Origin: CAWEQO01 sp963811225
Lineage (GTDB): Bacteria; Chloroflexota; Anaerolineae; Anaerolineales; Anaerolineaceae
Direction: 5' to 3'
Assembly: GCA_963811225.1 (NCBI GenBank)
Contig: CAWEQO010000001.1
Coordinates: 186,001 to 250,000, forward strand
DNA: 64,000 nt
This document shows positions 26,126 to 35,689 of the stretch, piece after piece (position 1 is the first letter of the stretch; every line of letters starts with the position of its first letter). The notes below the pieces were generated by a model. The model searched no databases. It saw only the letters and a program-made list of their open reading frames with translations, and was not told the DNA's origin. Position numbers and translations under genes: made by a program.

Positions 26126-29100
26126 CTAATTTACCCATCGGCTGGCGATAAAACTATCGAAAAGGATCGTGCCGCGCGTATCGCTGTCGATCCCTTTGAC
26201 CGCGCCCAACCGGACCTCCGAGATGGTCTGCTTCGAATTGCCGATACCGGTCAGGTTGCCCAATAAGGCATTGTCGATCGTCAGCAGCAGGTAGCCGTTG
26301 CCCATGCCAGGGTCCGAGGCGCGCCAGTTGAGCTCCACCCGGTGCGGGATGTCGCTGATGTTGTACCAGGAACTGCTGGTCCAGTTGCCGTTGTTATCGC
26401 TTACCTTGGCTTGCATCTGGAACACGCCCGGGCCGCGCTGCAAGCGCACAAGGACCGTCGGCTGCCCGCTTGTGTTGATGCCGTTGAAAATGTTGAAGAT
26501 GTTCCAACTCGCCATGTCAACGCTGTTGGGATCGAAGCGGAAGAAGGCCTTGTAGTTCGTCTCAGCGTTTGGATTCCGGTAACGGACGTAGATCGAATTG
26601 TTGTCGTCGATGCGAGCGCTCATCGCCCGCGTGCCGTCCATCGCCCCGGCCGTGCTGACGCTCAGGTCGCCGCCGTCCGTCACGCTCGAGGTCCAGTTGG
26701 CGAAGTTGCCCAACTCGAAGCTGTCGGAGAAGAAGCTCTGCCACTGGCCGCCGCTTGGAGGCGGTGTGGGAACAACCGGAGTTTGAGTTGGCGCCACGGT
26801 TTGGGTTGGGATCGGCGTTTGGGTTGGCGTGCGCGTTGGGGCGCTGGTCGGGGCCAGCGTTTTGGTTGGCGTCGCCGGCTGCTCGGTAGGCGCTGCGGTC
26901 GGCTGCGGTACGCCGGCGCCCAGCTGCCGGCTGGCGATGAAATTGTCGAAAAGGATCGTGCCGCGCGTATCGCTGTCGATCCCTTTGACCGCGCCCAACC
27001 GGACCTCCGAGATGGTCTGCCTCGAATTGCCGATACCGGTCAGGTTGCCCAATAAGGCATTGTCGATCGTCAGCAGCAAGTAGCCGTTGCCCATGCCAGG
27101 GTCCGAGGCGCGCCAGTTGAGCTCCACCCGGTGCGGGATGTCGCTGATGTTGTACCAGGAACTGCTGGTCCAGTTGCCGTTGTTATCGCTTACCTTGGCT
27201 TGCATCTGGAACACGCCCGGGCCGCGCTGCAAGCGCACAAGGACCGTCGGCTGCCCGCTTGTGTTGATGCCGTTGAAAATGTTGAAGATGTTCCAACTCG
27301 CCATGTCAACGCTGTTAGGATCGAAACGGAAGAAGGCCTTGTAGTTCGTCTCAGCGTTTGGATTCCGGTAACGGACGTAGATCGAATTGTTGTCGTCGAT
27401 GCGAGCGCTCATCGCCCGCGTGCCGTCCATCGCTCCGGCCGTGCTGACGCTCAGGTCGCCGCCGTCCGTCACGCTCGAGGTCCAATTGGCGAAGTTGCCC
27501 AACTCGAAGCTGTCGGAGAAGATCGGCTCCCACTGCGTGTTATCCGGCGTTATCGTCGGCAGCGAAGTGGCGTTTTGGGTTGGCGTACGGGTCGGTGGAA
27601 GGGTCGAGGTACGCGTGGGGGTGCGGGTCGGTGTGCGCGTGAGTACGCTGGTCGGTGTGCGCGTGAGTACGCTGGTCGGTGTGCGGGTTGGGGTACGGGT
27701 TGGCGTGCGAGTCGGTGTCGGGGTTGGTGTGCGCGTCAGCGTAGGCACAGCCGTCTTCGTTGGCAGGCTGCAGTTTGTCAGCTGCTCCATGTCGAGACGG
27801 ATCAAAGCCGCTTCGGCGTTGTCATAATAATCCACAACCAGGTTGTGATAGCCTGCGTTCAAGGTCAGCGGCACATCATAGGTCGCCAGTTGGTCGATCC
27901 ACTTATCCAGCTTGAGCTGGCCATCCACAGAGAAACGCACCCCGTCATCGGCTGTGATGTGGAAGACGAGCGAAGTATTGCATTCCAGGTAGATCCGCCG
28001 CTGGAACCTGGCGCTAAAGCGGTCGCTGGGCAGGCCGTAACCGGGACTCTCGAGCCCCCACTGATGATCCATGGTTAACGAGCCCTCGTTGACCTCTGCC
28101 ACCGGGCTGCCCCATTGAGAGACATTGCCCCAGTACTGGGCGTACCAGTCAGGCAGAACCTGTACCTCATGCGGCGTCTCGAAACCCGGCCCGCTCCACC
28201 AGGCAGCCACCTTGGCGCTGCCGGTCGTCTCGGCATACTCTACGGTCACCTCGTAATCACCTTCGGTCATCTGCTTGGTGACGGAGTGCTGGTTTTTTCC
28301 TTCCCAATTATCCAACACAGTCGTACTGCCAATCTTGATCCGCACCCAATCGTCGGAATCCGCGTTGAAGGTGTAAGTGCCGGTCTGGAAGTGTACTGTG
28401 TTGGTGTAGCGTGCGCTCCAGTTGTCGGCCCGGCAGCTGGTCGTTGGACCCAGAACGCCCCAATCTTTGAACAGATACGGGCCTGACTCTGTCGTAACGC
28501 TGCACTTCGTCCCGAATTGGGTGCCGAGGTAATAAGTCGCATTCCAGTAACCGAGCGGCGGCTCCGGTGGCGGATTGCTGTCGCAGTTGGCGTTGTCGAA
28601 CACCTCCATCGAAGAGACGTTGTCATTGATCGGCGTGTCGCTGCCATCGAAACTGCCCTCGGTGCCCAAATCGGAAACATCCGAGTTGAAACAGATCTTG
28701 CCGCCGCCGCGATCGGACTTCTCGTACAGCATCGCCGACCAGCCGGACGGCACCCGCAGCGATGAAGCCCGGTCGTTAAAAGAGCCGTCGATCACGTTCT
28801 GGAACCCTGGCTGGCGCAGCTGGCGATATCCTGTGTCGCCGCTGCCGTTGGCGCAGCTGTAGCCCGAGTTCCAATACAGCGTCCCTCCGCCCGACTGTGG
28901 GCAGTCGCTGTTGCGTCCCAGCTCCACCACCGGCCCGTCGATCACGTTGGTGTCGATGCTGCCAAGTGAGAAGCTGCCCCAGGATTCGCGGTGACTGCCG
29001 CTGTACTGGCGCATGCGCTGGTGATTGGGCCATAAGCTGCTGGAAATGCAAGCCACGCTGCTCAAGGATACGTTGGTGCGATACTGGTAAGGGGTGATCC

Positions 29101-30895
29101 ACACCGCCAGCCAGACGGCATCCAGCTTGTTGGCGTTGGTTGCAAAGTCCGGGACGGCTGAGCTGCACGGCGAGCCGTACACCGCCGCCTGGTTGCCGCG
29201 CTCGTGCAGGCGCTCAGCCCAACCGTTCATGAACGCTTTCGCCGCGGCTTTGCAGCCCGAGTCGCTGGTATTGAACGACTCCAGATCATAGTAAATGATC
29301 GCGCCGGTCTTATCGGCGTTGGTCAGGCCCAGCGATGCAGCCGTATCGATAGCCTTATCGGCTTCCTGGCGGCCCTGGTTGTAGGCGGTGTTCGCGTCGT
29401 AGCTCATGCGCGTGCTGAAGCTGGTGCAGGCCGCTTGTGGACCCACCCAGGTTGGGATGAAGCGCCAGCCAATCGAGGCCAGCTGCTGGACATAAGAAGA
29501 CGTCAGCGTGCCGCAGCCTGCCCGGCTGGATCCGCCGATGTACAGGTTCCAGACCCGGTAGGGGCTGTTGGCGGCCCAATCCCGCATCAGGGACGTGGTT
29601 GGCAGCGAGCAGCTGTCGAAGCCCTGCCCGGCATACACTTCACTCTTGTAGCCACCGACCAGGGCGGTAATCCCCGGCAGTGGTAGGGCTTGCCAGGTTT
29701 CGCCGCCATCCTCGGTGCGCAGCAGGTTGACCATGCTGGTGCAGGTCACATCGTTGGCCTCGGGGTTCTCGATATCGAAGCTGGTTCCGCCGCTGCAGCT
29801 GCCTTCCGCTGAGCTGGCCCAGCCAACCAGATCGGATACCATGTCCAGCTCACCGATCGAATCTGCGCCCGGTCCGCTGCTGGACAGGCTGTCAAGCCCC
29901 TCATCCGGGGCGGACTTGATGGTTTTCTGACCATGCGGCACCACCACCGTCCAGTGCTGGTCTTTTTGGGCGGATAGTGGGATCTCTTTACCGTCATACA
30001 CTTCCCGGTTCACCGGTACACTGGCCGAAAGCTGCCAGGATGCGCCGCCGTCCCCGGTCACGTAGTAGTCCACTTGCGACGTCTCGCCTTGCTGCACGAC
30101 CACGGGCAAGATACCCGAATTTTCATCCGAGAATACCGGCAGGCGGTACAGGTTTCTGCCCTGTCCCCCACCTACGTCCCGGCGCTGCCAGCTGTTGCCG
30201 CCGTCGGTCGTTTCGTAAAGTTCGTCGCCGGTCACGCCGCCGGCCACCCAGCCCTTTTCATTGTTAACAAAGGAAACCGGTTCGCCAATCGGGATTGTCA
30301 GGCGCTGCCAGCTTGCCCCACCGTCTGAGGTGCGGAACAAAGCCCCCACGCGGAAATTGGTGCTGGTGGCGCGGCGCACAACCATGGCGCCGTTGTTGGC
30401 GTCCACGAAATTCAAAAAGACGGCATCCGAGATGGCATCCGGGTCGCCGGGAGAGAACAGCCCTGCCGGAACCACTTGCCAGGATGCGCCCCGGTCGCTT
30501 GTCTTGGCGACCGAATATTGGATATCGCCATTTTCGCCCAGGGTTGTCAAACCGGCCCAGCCAGTCTGCGCATCATCCAGGAAGTAGACGCCCTGGATGT
30601 AAGTCAAGCCGCCCAGGGGAGGAGTGATATCCTCCCAGCCCTGACCGCCGTCCACGCTCCAGTACAGGCTGCCGTTGGCCAGCAGCCAGCCATCCTGTTC
30701 GCTGATCAGCTTAAAGGCTTGCAATTGTAAGGTTTCTGAGGGGATGTTCTCCTGAGGTTCTTTTGCAGGAGCTTGTGCGGGTTGCGACTGGTTGGTGGAT
30801 GGGACCGGAAGGTTCCCGGAGGCTCGTACCGCATAAGCGCTCACCAGCAGCATGGAAATTGCAACAATAAATAGAGGCGCTGTCTTGAGTTTCAT
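26126..30895 (-). CDS. Secreted mosaic protein: Asp-box propeller, Rv2525c-like domain, PA14 domains, twin jelly-roll repeats
   Basis: The start at 30895 (AGGATGTGAA before the ATG) gives 1589 residues with a signal peptide. An upstream extension to 31198 lacks signals. Order: a BNR/Ycf48-like propeller (about 45-400) with at least six Asp boxes (SVDGGQGW, TSDRGASW, TSDGGASW, TTDGGNSW, TGDGGASW, TEDGGETW); a DUF1906/Rv2525c-type glycoside-hydrolase-like domain (about 420-663; GQGFDSCSLP, IIYYDLESF); a betagamma-crystallin-like segment (about 690-765; SAMLYEKSDRGGGKICF); two PA14-like domains (about 782-908 and 915-1038; DDWVRIKIG and DDGVRFSVDG); an RTPT linker; and two almost identical beta-sandwich repeats (about 1120-1320 and 1385-1589) joined by a second Thr/Pro linker. 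It is probably a surface or secreted glycan-binding or degrading protein. Confidence 0.8.
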   Translation of the reverse strand: MKLKTAPLFIVAISMLLVSAYAVRASGNLPVPSTNQSQPAQAPAKEPQENIPSETLQLQAFKLISEQDGWLLANGSLYWSVDGGQGWEDITPPLGGLTYIQGVYFLDDAQTGWAGLTTLGENGDIQYSVAKTSDRGASWQVVPAGLFSPGDPDAISDAVFLNFVDANNGAMVVRRATSTNFRVGALFRTSDGGASWQRLTIPIGEPVSFVNNEKGWVAGGVTGDELYETTDGGNSWQRRDVGGGQGRNLYRLPVFSDENSGILPVVVQQGETSQVDYYVTGDGGASWQLSASVPVNREVYDGKEIPLSAQKDQHWTVVVPHGQKTIKSAPDEGLDSLSSSGPGADSIGELDMVSDLVGWASSAEGSCSGGTSFDIENPEANDVTCTSMVNLLRTEDGGETWQALPLPGITALVGGYKSEVYAGQGFDSCSLPTTSLMRDWAANSPYRVWNLYIGGSSRAGCGTLTSSYVQQLASIGWRFIPTWVGPQAACTSFSTRMSYDANTAYNQGRQEADKAIDTAASLGLTNADKTGAIIYYDLESFNTSDSGCKAAAKAFMNGWAERLHERGNQAAVYGSPCSSAVPDFATNANKLDAVWLAVWITPYQYRTNVSLSSVACISSSLWPNHQRMRQYSGSHRESWGSFSLGSIDTNVIDGPVVELGRNSDCPQSGGGTLYWNSGYSCANGSGDTGYRQLRQPGFQNVIDGSFNDRASSLRVPSGWSAMLYEKSDRGGGKICFNSDVSDLGTEGSFDGSDTPINDNVSSMEVFDNANCDSNPPPEPPLGYWNATYYLGTQFGTKCSVTTESGPYLFKDWGVLGPTTSCRADNWSARYTNTVHFQTGTYTFNADSDDWVRIKIGSTTVLDNWEGKNQHSVTKQMTEGDYEVTVEYAETTGSAKVAAWWSGPGFETPHEVQVLPDWYAQYWGNVSQWGSPVAEVNEGSLTMDHQWGLESPGYGLPSDRFSARFQRRIYLECNTSLVFHITADDGVRFSVDGQLKLDKWIDQLATYDVPLTLNAGYHNLVVDYYDNAEAALIRLDMEQLTNCSLPTKTAVPTLTRTPTPTPTRTPTRTPTRTPTSVLTRTPTSVLTRTPTRTPTRTSTLPPTRTPTQNATSLPTITPDNTQWEPIFSDSFELGNFANWTSSVTDGGDLSVSTAGAMDGTRAMSARIDDNNSIYVRYRNPNAETNYKAFFRFDPNSVDMASWNIFNIFNGINTSGQPTVLVRLQRGPGVFQMQAKVSDNNGNWTSSSWYNISDIPHRVELNWRASDPGMGNGYLLLTIDNALLGNLTGIGNSRQTISEVRLGAVKGIDSDTRGTILFDNFIASRQLGAGVPQPTAAPTEQPATPTKTLAPTSAPTRTPTQTPIPTQTVAPTQTPVVPTPPPSGGQWQSFFSDSFELGNFANWTSSVTDGGDLSVSTAGAMDGTRAMSARIDDNNSIYVRYRNPNAETNYKAFFRFDPNSVDMASWNIFNIFNGINTSGQPTVLVRLQRGPGVFQMQAKVSDNNGNWTSSSWYNISDIPHRVELNWRASDPGMGNGYLLLTIDNALLGNLTGIGNSKQTISEVRLGAVKGIDSDTRGTILFDSFIASRWVN
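26141..26733. repeat. 593-bp direct repeat, copy A
   Basis: This copy is offset by exactly 789 bp from 26930-27522, with about nine mismatches seen by eye. It encodes the last jelly-roll repeat of the mosaic protein. Confidence 0.9.
26930..27522. repeat. 593-bp direct repeat, copy B
   Basis: This copy encodes the penultimate jelly-roll repeat. Next to it, 27560-27760 holds short tandem repeats coding the RTPT linker, including a 24-bp unit beginning GTCGGTGTGCGCGTGAG repeated twice. Confidence 0.9.
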
Positions 30896-31241
30896 TTCAC
30901 ATCCTGTACGGAAAGAATAACGTAAAGCGTAACCCTTCAAGCAGTGGGGCCATAACGCCACTCCTTGAATCGTCACAGTGAAGCATGCCTGTTCCGTGCA
31001 AGGCAGTTGAACCCTCTCTTGAGACGCCGGTGTCCAGAGGGCGTTTTCAAGAAGACAAAACGCCGTTGTCCGGACCGTTACGCCGAATCCCAACAAGGGT
31101 CTATAATGGAGTAAAGTTGCAAGAGATTGGCCAGAAAAATTCTGCATTAGAATTGTAACATAGCTGCAATCCATGCAAGCCGGTAATTTTGTAAGCATCG
31201 GATTGCTTCGGAACCATTTTTAGCACCTGGAGGTATCGATT
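30896..31241. promoter_or_regulatory. Divergent promoter region of mosaic-protein gene and pepC
   Basis: This 346-bp gap carries on the plus strand TTACGC (31078-31083), an 18-base spacer and a perfect TATAAT (31102-31107), about 135 bases before pepC. No convincing minus-strand promoter was identified. No other structure was seen. Confidence 0.4.
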
Positions 31242-32579
31242 ATGCAATCTGCTCTCGAGCATGATGATGTAACCCGCTATTCACAAGCTTTCAATCAGAA
31301 GCCGGAAAACCGCCTGGCCCGCAACTCCGTGGCCCAAAACGGCATCCTGGCAGTGGCGATCAATCGCAGCGTTGTCAACCGCGTTCAGCACACCTACTCG
31401 AACCTTATCGAAACACCCGAGGCTACCAACCAGAAACGCAGTGGGCGCTGCTGGCTGTTTGCCGGGTTGAACACACTGCGCTTGGCGGCCATGAAGAAGA
31501 TGAACCTGGACTCGTTCGAGCTGTCGCAGGCCTATCAGATGTTTTGGGACAAGCTGGAAAAAGCTAACTACTTCCTGGAAAGCGTGATCGACACGCTCGA
31601 TGAGCCCCTGGACGGGCGGGTGGTCATGTGGTTGATGGAAAACCTGATCCCGGATGGCGGTCAGTGGGACATGTTCATCAACCTGGTCGAGAAGTACGGC
31701 GTGGTTCCCAAGTCGGCTTATCCGGAGAGCCACAGCAGCAGTGAATCCCGCGGCGTGAATATCTTCGTGGCAGCCAAACTTCGCGAGGATGCCGCCAGGC
31801 TGCGCCGCATGCACGCCGAAGGCCGCTCGCTGGAAGAGCTTGAACAGGCCAAAGATGGAATGATGTCCGAGATCTACAAAATGCTCTCGATCCATCTGGG
31901 CGAGCCGCCGAAATCCTTCGACTGGGAGTGGCGCGACAAGGATAAGAATTTCCACCGTCACGGCGAGATCACGCCGCAGGAATTCTTCAAGCAGTACGTG
32001 GATGTCGATCTAGACGACATGGTCTGCCTGATCCATGCGCCCACCCAGGACAAGCCCTACAACAAGCTCTACACTGTGCAGTACCTGGGGAACGTGGTCG
32101 GCGGGCACCCGGTGCGCTACTTGAACGTGGAGATGCAGGCGTTGAAGGAAGCCGTCAAGCAGCAGATCGTCGACGGGCAGGCGGTCTGGTTCGGCGCCGA
32201 CTATGGCAAGATGACCGAACGCAATCTGGGCGTGCTCGATATGGAGATCTACGACCTGGAAGGCGTCTACGGCTTCCCCATCGAGATGAACAAGGCTGAA
32301 CGCCTGGATTACGGTCAGAGCAAGATGAATCATGCCATGGTGCTGACCGGCGTCGATCTGGATGACGACGGCAATCCGCGCCGCTGGCGGGTGGAGAACA
32401 GCCATGGAACAAGCGGCGGCGATAAAGGCTACCTGACCATGGCTGACTCGTGGTTCGACGAGTACCTGTACGAGGTCACGGTCAGCAAGAAGTACCTGCC
32501 AAAAGAGGCGCTGGCAGTGCTCGATACCGAGCCGGTCGTGCTCCCGCCCTGGGATCCCTTCGGTGCACTGGCGAAGTAG
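31242..32579 (+). CDS. pepC: Bleomycin hydrolase-type aminopeptidase C (C1B family)
   Basis: This 445-residue protein matches the full C1B/PepC plan: IETPEATNQKRSGRCWLFAG holds catalytic Cys70, MNHAMVLTGV holds His364 and RVENSHG holds Asn386. Relatives are cytosolic hexameric cysteine aminopeptidases that trim peptides; there is no signal peptide here. The C-terminal tail, which in relatives folds into the active site, ends GALAK. CTGGAGGTATCGATT precedes the ATG. It stands alone between a divergent secreted-protein gene and a convergent transporter gene. Confidence 0.92.
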   Translation: MQSALEHDDVTRYSQAFNQKPENRLARNSVAQNGILAVAINRSVVNRVQHTYSNLIETPEATNQKRSGRCWLFAGLNTLRLAAMKKMNLDSFELSQAYQMFWDKLEKANYFLESVIDTLDEPLDGRVVMWLMENLIPDGGQWDMFINLVEKYGVVPKSAYPESHSSSESRGVNIFVAAKLREDAARLRRMHAEGRSLEELEQAKDGMMSEIYKMLSIHLGEPPKSFDWEWRDKDKNFHRHGEITPQEFFKQYVDVDLDDMVCLIHAPTQDKPYNKLYTVQYLGNVVGGHPVRYLNVEMQALKEAVKQQIVDGQAVWFGADYGKMTERNLGVLDMEIYDLEGVYGFPIEMNKAERLDYGQSKMNHAMVLTGVDLDDDGNPRRWRVENSHGTSGGDKGYLTMADSWFDEYLYEVTVSKKYLPKEALAVLDTEPVVLPPWDPFGALAK

Positions 32580-32611
32580 CAAGAGCGTAACCCAAAGTCT
32601 CGCAGATTGAT

Positions 32612-32648
32612 AAAGGGGCAGAGAGTCAAACCGACTCTCTGCCCCTTT
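32612..32648. terminator. Bidirectional hairpin between pepC and MFS gene
   Basis: AAAGGGGCAGAGAGTC (32612-32627) pairs perfectly with GACTCTCTGCCCCTTT (32633-32648) around a 5-base loop, with A-rich and T-rich ends. It serves two convergent genes. Confidence 0.8.
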
Positions 32649-32673
32649 GCTTTCTGTGTAACCGAAAACCGCT

Positions 32674-34011
32674 TCACTCTGCGGCTCTACCGTATGCTTT
32701 CGCTACTTTTAACCTGCGCACCTCGGGCACGCGGAAGGCGACATACAAACCGTAAAACAGCGAAAGGACTCCCCCAATCGCAACCGAGAACGGCGCCGAG
32801 ACGGCATCCGCCATGATGCCGGCTTGCAAGCCCCCCATGCGCATCATGCCCTGGAAGGTCATCGAGTAGACGCCCATCACCCGGCCGCGCAGCTCGTCCG
32901 GCGAGATCAACTGCAGCAGCGTGTTCGCCAGCGCATTCTGCATCACAAAGCTGACCCCCACGAACGCCAGCACGACCATCGAGAAGATAAATGAGCGCGA
33001 CAGCGAGAAAAGCAGCAAGAGGATCGGGAAAATCAGGTTGCCCGCTGTCAGCAAGCGGCCCTTGCGCACCGACTCCGGCAAGGACGCCACCGCCAGCGAG
33101 CCAATCAGCGCGCCGACCCCCACGGTTGTGAGCAGGATGCCGAGCGGCAGGGCTTCCGGCGTGGTGCAGTTGAGCGGCACCGGCCCGCTGTGACAGACGA
33201 AGTCAATCACTGGCGCGGCGCTCGTCCCCAACACCCGAGTGGCGAACACCGGCATCAGCGTGCTGTACGGCATCGAGAGGAAGGCGCTGACCGCCACCAG
33301 ACTGACCAGGTAGAATAGATCGCGGTGCGAGCGGATGAAACGCAGCCCTTCCCAGATATGCCCGCCCATGCTGATCTCCTGGCGACTCAACTGTTTCAGA
33401 CGCGGCAGATTGCGCATCATCAGCAGGCTGGTGATCACGGCGATAAAGGATATCCCATTGAGGAAAAAGGCCATCCCCACGCCCACCGCCGCAACCGCCA
33501 GACCCGCCAACGCCGGGCCAATCGCACGAGCGCCGTTGAAAATGGCGGCGTTCAAGGCAATGGCGTTGAACAGATCCTCGCGTCCTTCCACCATGTCCAC
33601 GATAAAAGCTTGTCGGGCGGGGATGTCCACCGCGTTGACCGTGCCGAGCACCAGCGCCATGACGTATACGTGCCATTCCTGAATGACCCCTGAGAAAACC
33701 AGCGCCGCCAGGGCGAGCGCCTGAACCATCATCACCGTCTGGGTCATCACGATGATCGAGCGCCGCGGGAAGCGGTCGACCAGTGAACCGCCGATCAATC
33801 CAACTGGAATCAAGGGAATTAAAGCAATAAAGCTGATCAGCCCGAGCGAAGTCGCCGAGCCGGTCAAGCTGTAAATGAGTATCTGCTGGGCCATGGTGTC
33901 CATCCACGTCCCGATGAGCGAGATGGCCTGGCCAAAAAACCACAAACGGAAGTTCCGGTGCCGCAAGGCGCGGAAGGTCGATGGAGGGCGACGAGGCGGT
34001 TTATTTCCCAT
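32674..34011 (-). CDS. MFS-family exporter (EntS/MFS_3 type)
   Basis: This 445-residue membrane protein has about 12 helices. FRALRHRNFRLWFFGQAISL at the N-terminus and GSLVDRFPRRSIIV between helices 2 and 3 are typical of the MFS_3 drug/siderophore exporter group, as is PARQAFIVDMV. There is no substrate clue. The stretch between helices 7 and 8 has an insertion with two Cys (DFVCHSGPVPLNCTTPEA) that may form an extracellular disulfide loop. It begins 15 bases after the helicase stop and is probably co-transcribed with it. Confidence 0.85.
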   Translation of the reverse strand: MGNKPPRRPPSTFRALRHRNFRLWFFGQAISLIGTWMDTMAQQILIYSLTGSATSLGLISFIALIPLIPVGLIGGSLVDRFPRRSIIVMTQTVMMVQALALAALVFSGVIQEWHVYVMALVLGTVNAVDIPARQAFIVDMVEGREDLFNAIALNAAIFNGARAIGPALAGLAVAAVGVGMAFFLNGISFIAVITSLLMMRNLPRLKQLSRQEISMGGHIWEGLRFIRSHRDLFYLVSLVAVSAFLSMPYSTLMPVFATRVLGTSAAPVIDFVCHSGPVPLNCTTPEALPLGILLTTVGVGALIGSLAVASLPESVRKGRLLTAGNLIFPILLLLFSLSRSFIFSMVVLAFVGVSFVMQNALANTLLQLISPDELRGRVMGVYSMTFQGMMRMGGLQAGIMADAVSAPFSVAIGGVLSLFYGLYVAFRVPEVRRLKVAKAYGRAAE

Positions 34012-34026
34012 CCTGGTCTGGTATGG

Positions 34027-35565
34027 TTATCCTTCCTTCTTCTTCCCTCCTCCGCGCTTGCGTCCACTGCGCCTTGACCGGCGCTTCCCTTCATCCTCTG
34101 TCTTCGCTTCGGCCGGCTTCTCCTGAGGCTTCTCCGGCTCTTCCTCCGGCAGCAGCGCCGCGGAATCGGTTTCGTAGAAGTTCTGATGGTAATAGTCGTC
34201 CAACAGCATCGCCAGCAGCGGGCGCGCGTCCGGATCCTCGCCCAGGCTCTGCGCCAGCGGCAAAAAGCGTTCCATGCGCTCGATCTTTAGCCGGTCGCGT
34301 GAGCGCAGCTGCGCCTCCAGGATCGCCACCGCCCGTTCCGACACGATCTGGGCTACGTCCTCCTCGGTGGGCACGGGCATCTCATGGAACTCGATCCCGT
34401 AATGCCGTGCGATCCGGCGGATATCGCCAACTTCGAGGGCGTTCACCAACGAGATGGCGACCCCGCTTGCCCCTGCCCGCCCGGTGCGCCCGGCCCTGTG
34501 GATGTAGGACTCGATATCCTCAGGTGGCTCGTAGAGCACAACGTGCGACAACTCGGGGATGTCGATGCCGCGTGAGGCCACGTCGGTCGCCACCAGGAAA
34601 CGTAAGTTGCCCTTGCGCAGGCGTTTCATCACCTTCTCCCGCTCGGCCTGCGACAGGTCCGAGCTGAGCTCGTCGGCGTTGTAGCCGAAGCGCTGCAGCA
34701 CCGTGGCGACGTAATGCACTCGGGTACGCGTGTTGCAGAAGATCAGCGCCGAAGTGGGATTCTCGATCTCCAGAATGCGCACCAGCGTGCGGTCTTTCTC
34801 CATCGCAGGCGGCGCGCAGAAGACGTGCTGAACCTCCGTCACGTGGACGTGATCGCTGCTCAGGTTGATGAATTCCGGGTTGTGCAAGAACTGGCGCGAC
34901 AGCCGCAGCACCGCCGGCGGGTAGGTGGCTGAGAACATGTAACTGTTGACGCTCCGCCGCGGCAGGTAGCTGCGCACCCGTACCATGTCGGGGTAGAAAC
35001 CCATCGATAACATGCGGTCGGCCTCGTCGAAGATCAGGATGCGCAGGTTTTCCAGCGTCAGCGAGCGCCGCAGCAAGTGGTCCAGGATGCGTCCCGGCGT
35101 TCCGATGACCAGGTGGGCTCCCTTGCGGAAGGCGTCCAACTGCGGGCCGTAGCCGACGCCGCCATAGACCGATGCTACCCGGACGCCCGAATCGCCTGAA
35201 AGCAGTTCAGCCTCCCGAGACACCTGCAGGGCCAGCTCGCGCGTCGGCGCCAGCACCATTGCCTGGGTGTTCGCCTGCTTCGGATCAATACGCTCCAGGA
35301 TAGGCAGCAGGTATGCGCCTGTCTTGCCGCTGCCGGTGCGCGACTGCACCATCAGGTCACGCTGAGCCATGATGTAAGGAATGGTCACCGACTGCACCGT
35401 CATGAGATGGTCCCATTCGGCGCGCTTTGCCGCCGCCCGCATGGATGGAGATAAGTCTTCCAGTGATACCGCCGGCAGCAGGCCGGTCTCTTGACTTTGC
35501 TCTTCTTTGGATGGTTCCTGCTCAGACGCTTCTTGTGACTGCGCAGGGTCTTTGCTACTCGTCAT
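34027..35565 (-). CDS. DEAD-box RNA helicase
   Basis: This 512-residue protein contains all core motifs in order: SRTGSGKT (I), PTRELALQ (Ia), TPGRILDH (Ib), IFDEADRML (II), MFSATYP (III), ALIFCNTRTRV (IV), VATDVASRGIDI (V) and HRAGRTGRAG (VI). The N-terminal 40 residues are Glu/Gln/Ser-rich and disordered. The C-terminus ends in a Lys/Arg/Gly tail (RRSRRSGRKRGGGKKKEG) of the kind that binds RNA. Start 35565 is preferred over a GTG at 35577 because GGGGGAG then has normal spacing. The role is probably rRNA maturation or mRNA remodelling. Confidence 0.92.
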   Translation of the reverse strand: MTSSKDPAQSQEASEQEPSKEEQSQETGLLPAVSLEDLSPSMRAAAKRAEWDHLMTVQSVTIPYIMAQRDLMVQSRTGSGKTGAYLLPILERIDPKQANTQAMVLAPTRELALQVSREAELLSGDSGVRVASVYGGVGYGPQLDAFRKGAHLVIGTPGRILDHLLRRSLTLENLRILIFDEADRMLSMGFYPDMVRVRSYLPRRSVNSYMFSATYPPAVLRLSRQFLHNPEFINLSSDHVHVTEVQHVFCAPPAMEKDRTLVRILEIENPTSALIFCNTRTRVHYVATVLQRFGYNADELSSDLSQAEREKVMKRLRKGNLRFLVATDVASRGIDIPELSHVVLYEPPEDIESYIHRAGRTGRAGASGVAISLVNALEVGDIRRIARHYGIEFHEMPVPTEEDVAQIVSERAVAILEAQLRSRDRLKIERMERFLPLAQSLGEDPDARPLLAMLLDDYYHQNFYETDSAALLPEEEPEKPQEKPAEAKTEDEGKRRSRRSGRKRGGGKKKEG

Positions 35566-35689
35566 CGATTGCTCCACTCCCCCTTTAGGGTAAAAATTCA
35601 GGACGCTAACGCCCTATCTGTCAAAGTGTAACATAAATTGCCAAATCGGCCGGTATTCGTTCCTCAAAAAAGACCGGTCCGTCCGCTCA

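Noticed and set aside
27131..28078. Plus-strand open frame of 315 residues over the Thr/Pro linker region
   Set aside because: Antisense to the mosaic protein; its Arg/Gly/Val repeats are the complement of the Thr/Pro codons.
30896..31198. N-terminal extension of the mosaic secreted protein
   Set aside because: The extra 101 residues contain no signal peptide or domain, while a proper signal peptide with a ribosome site begins at 30895.
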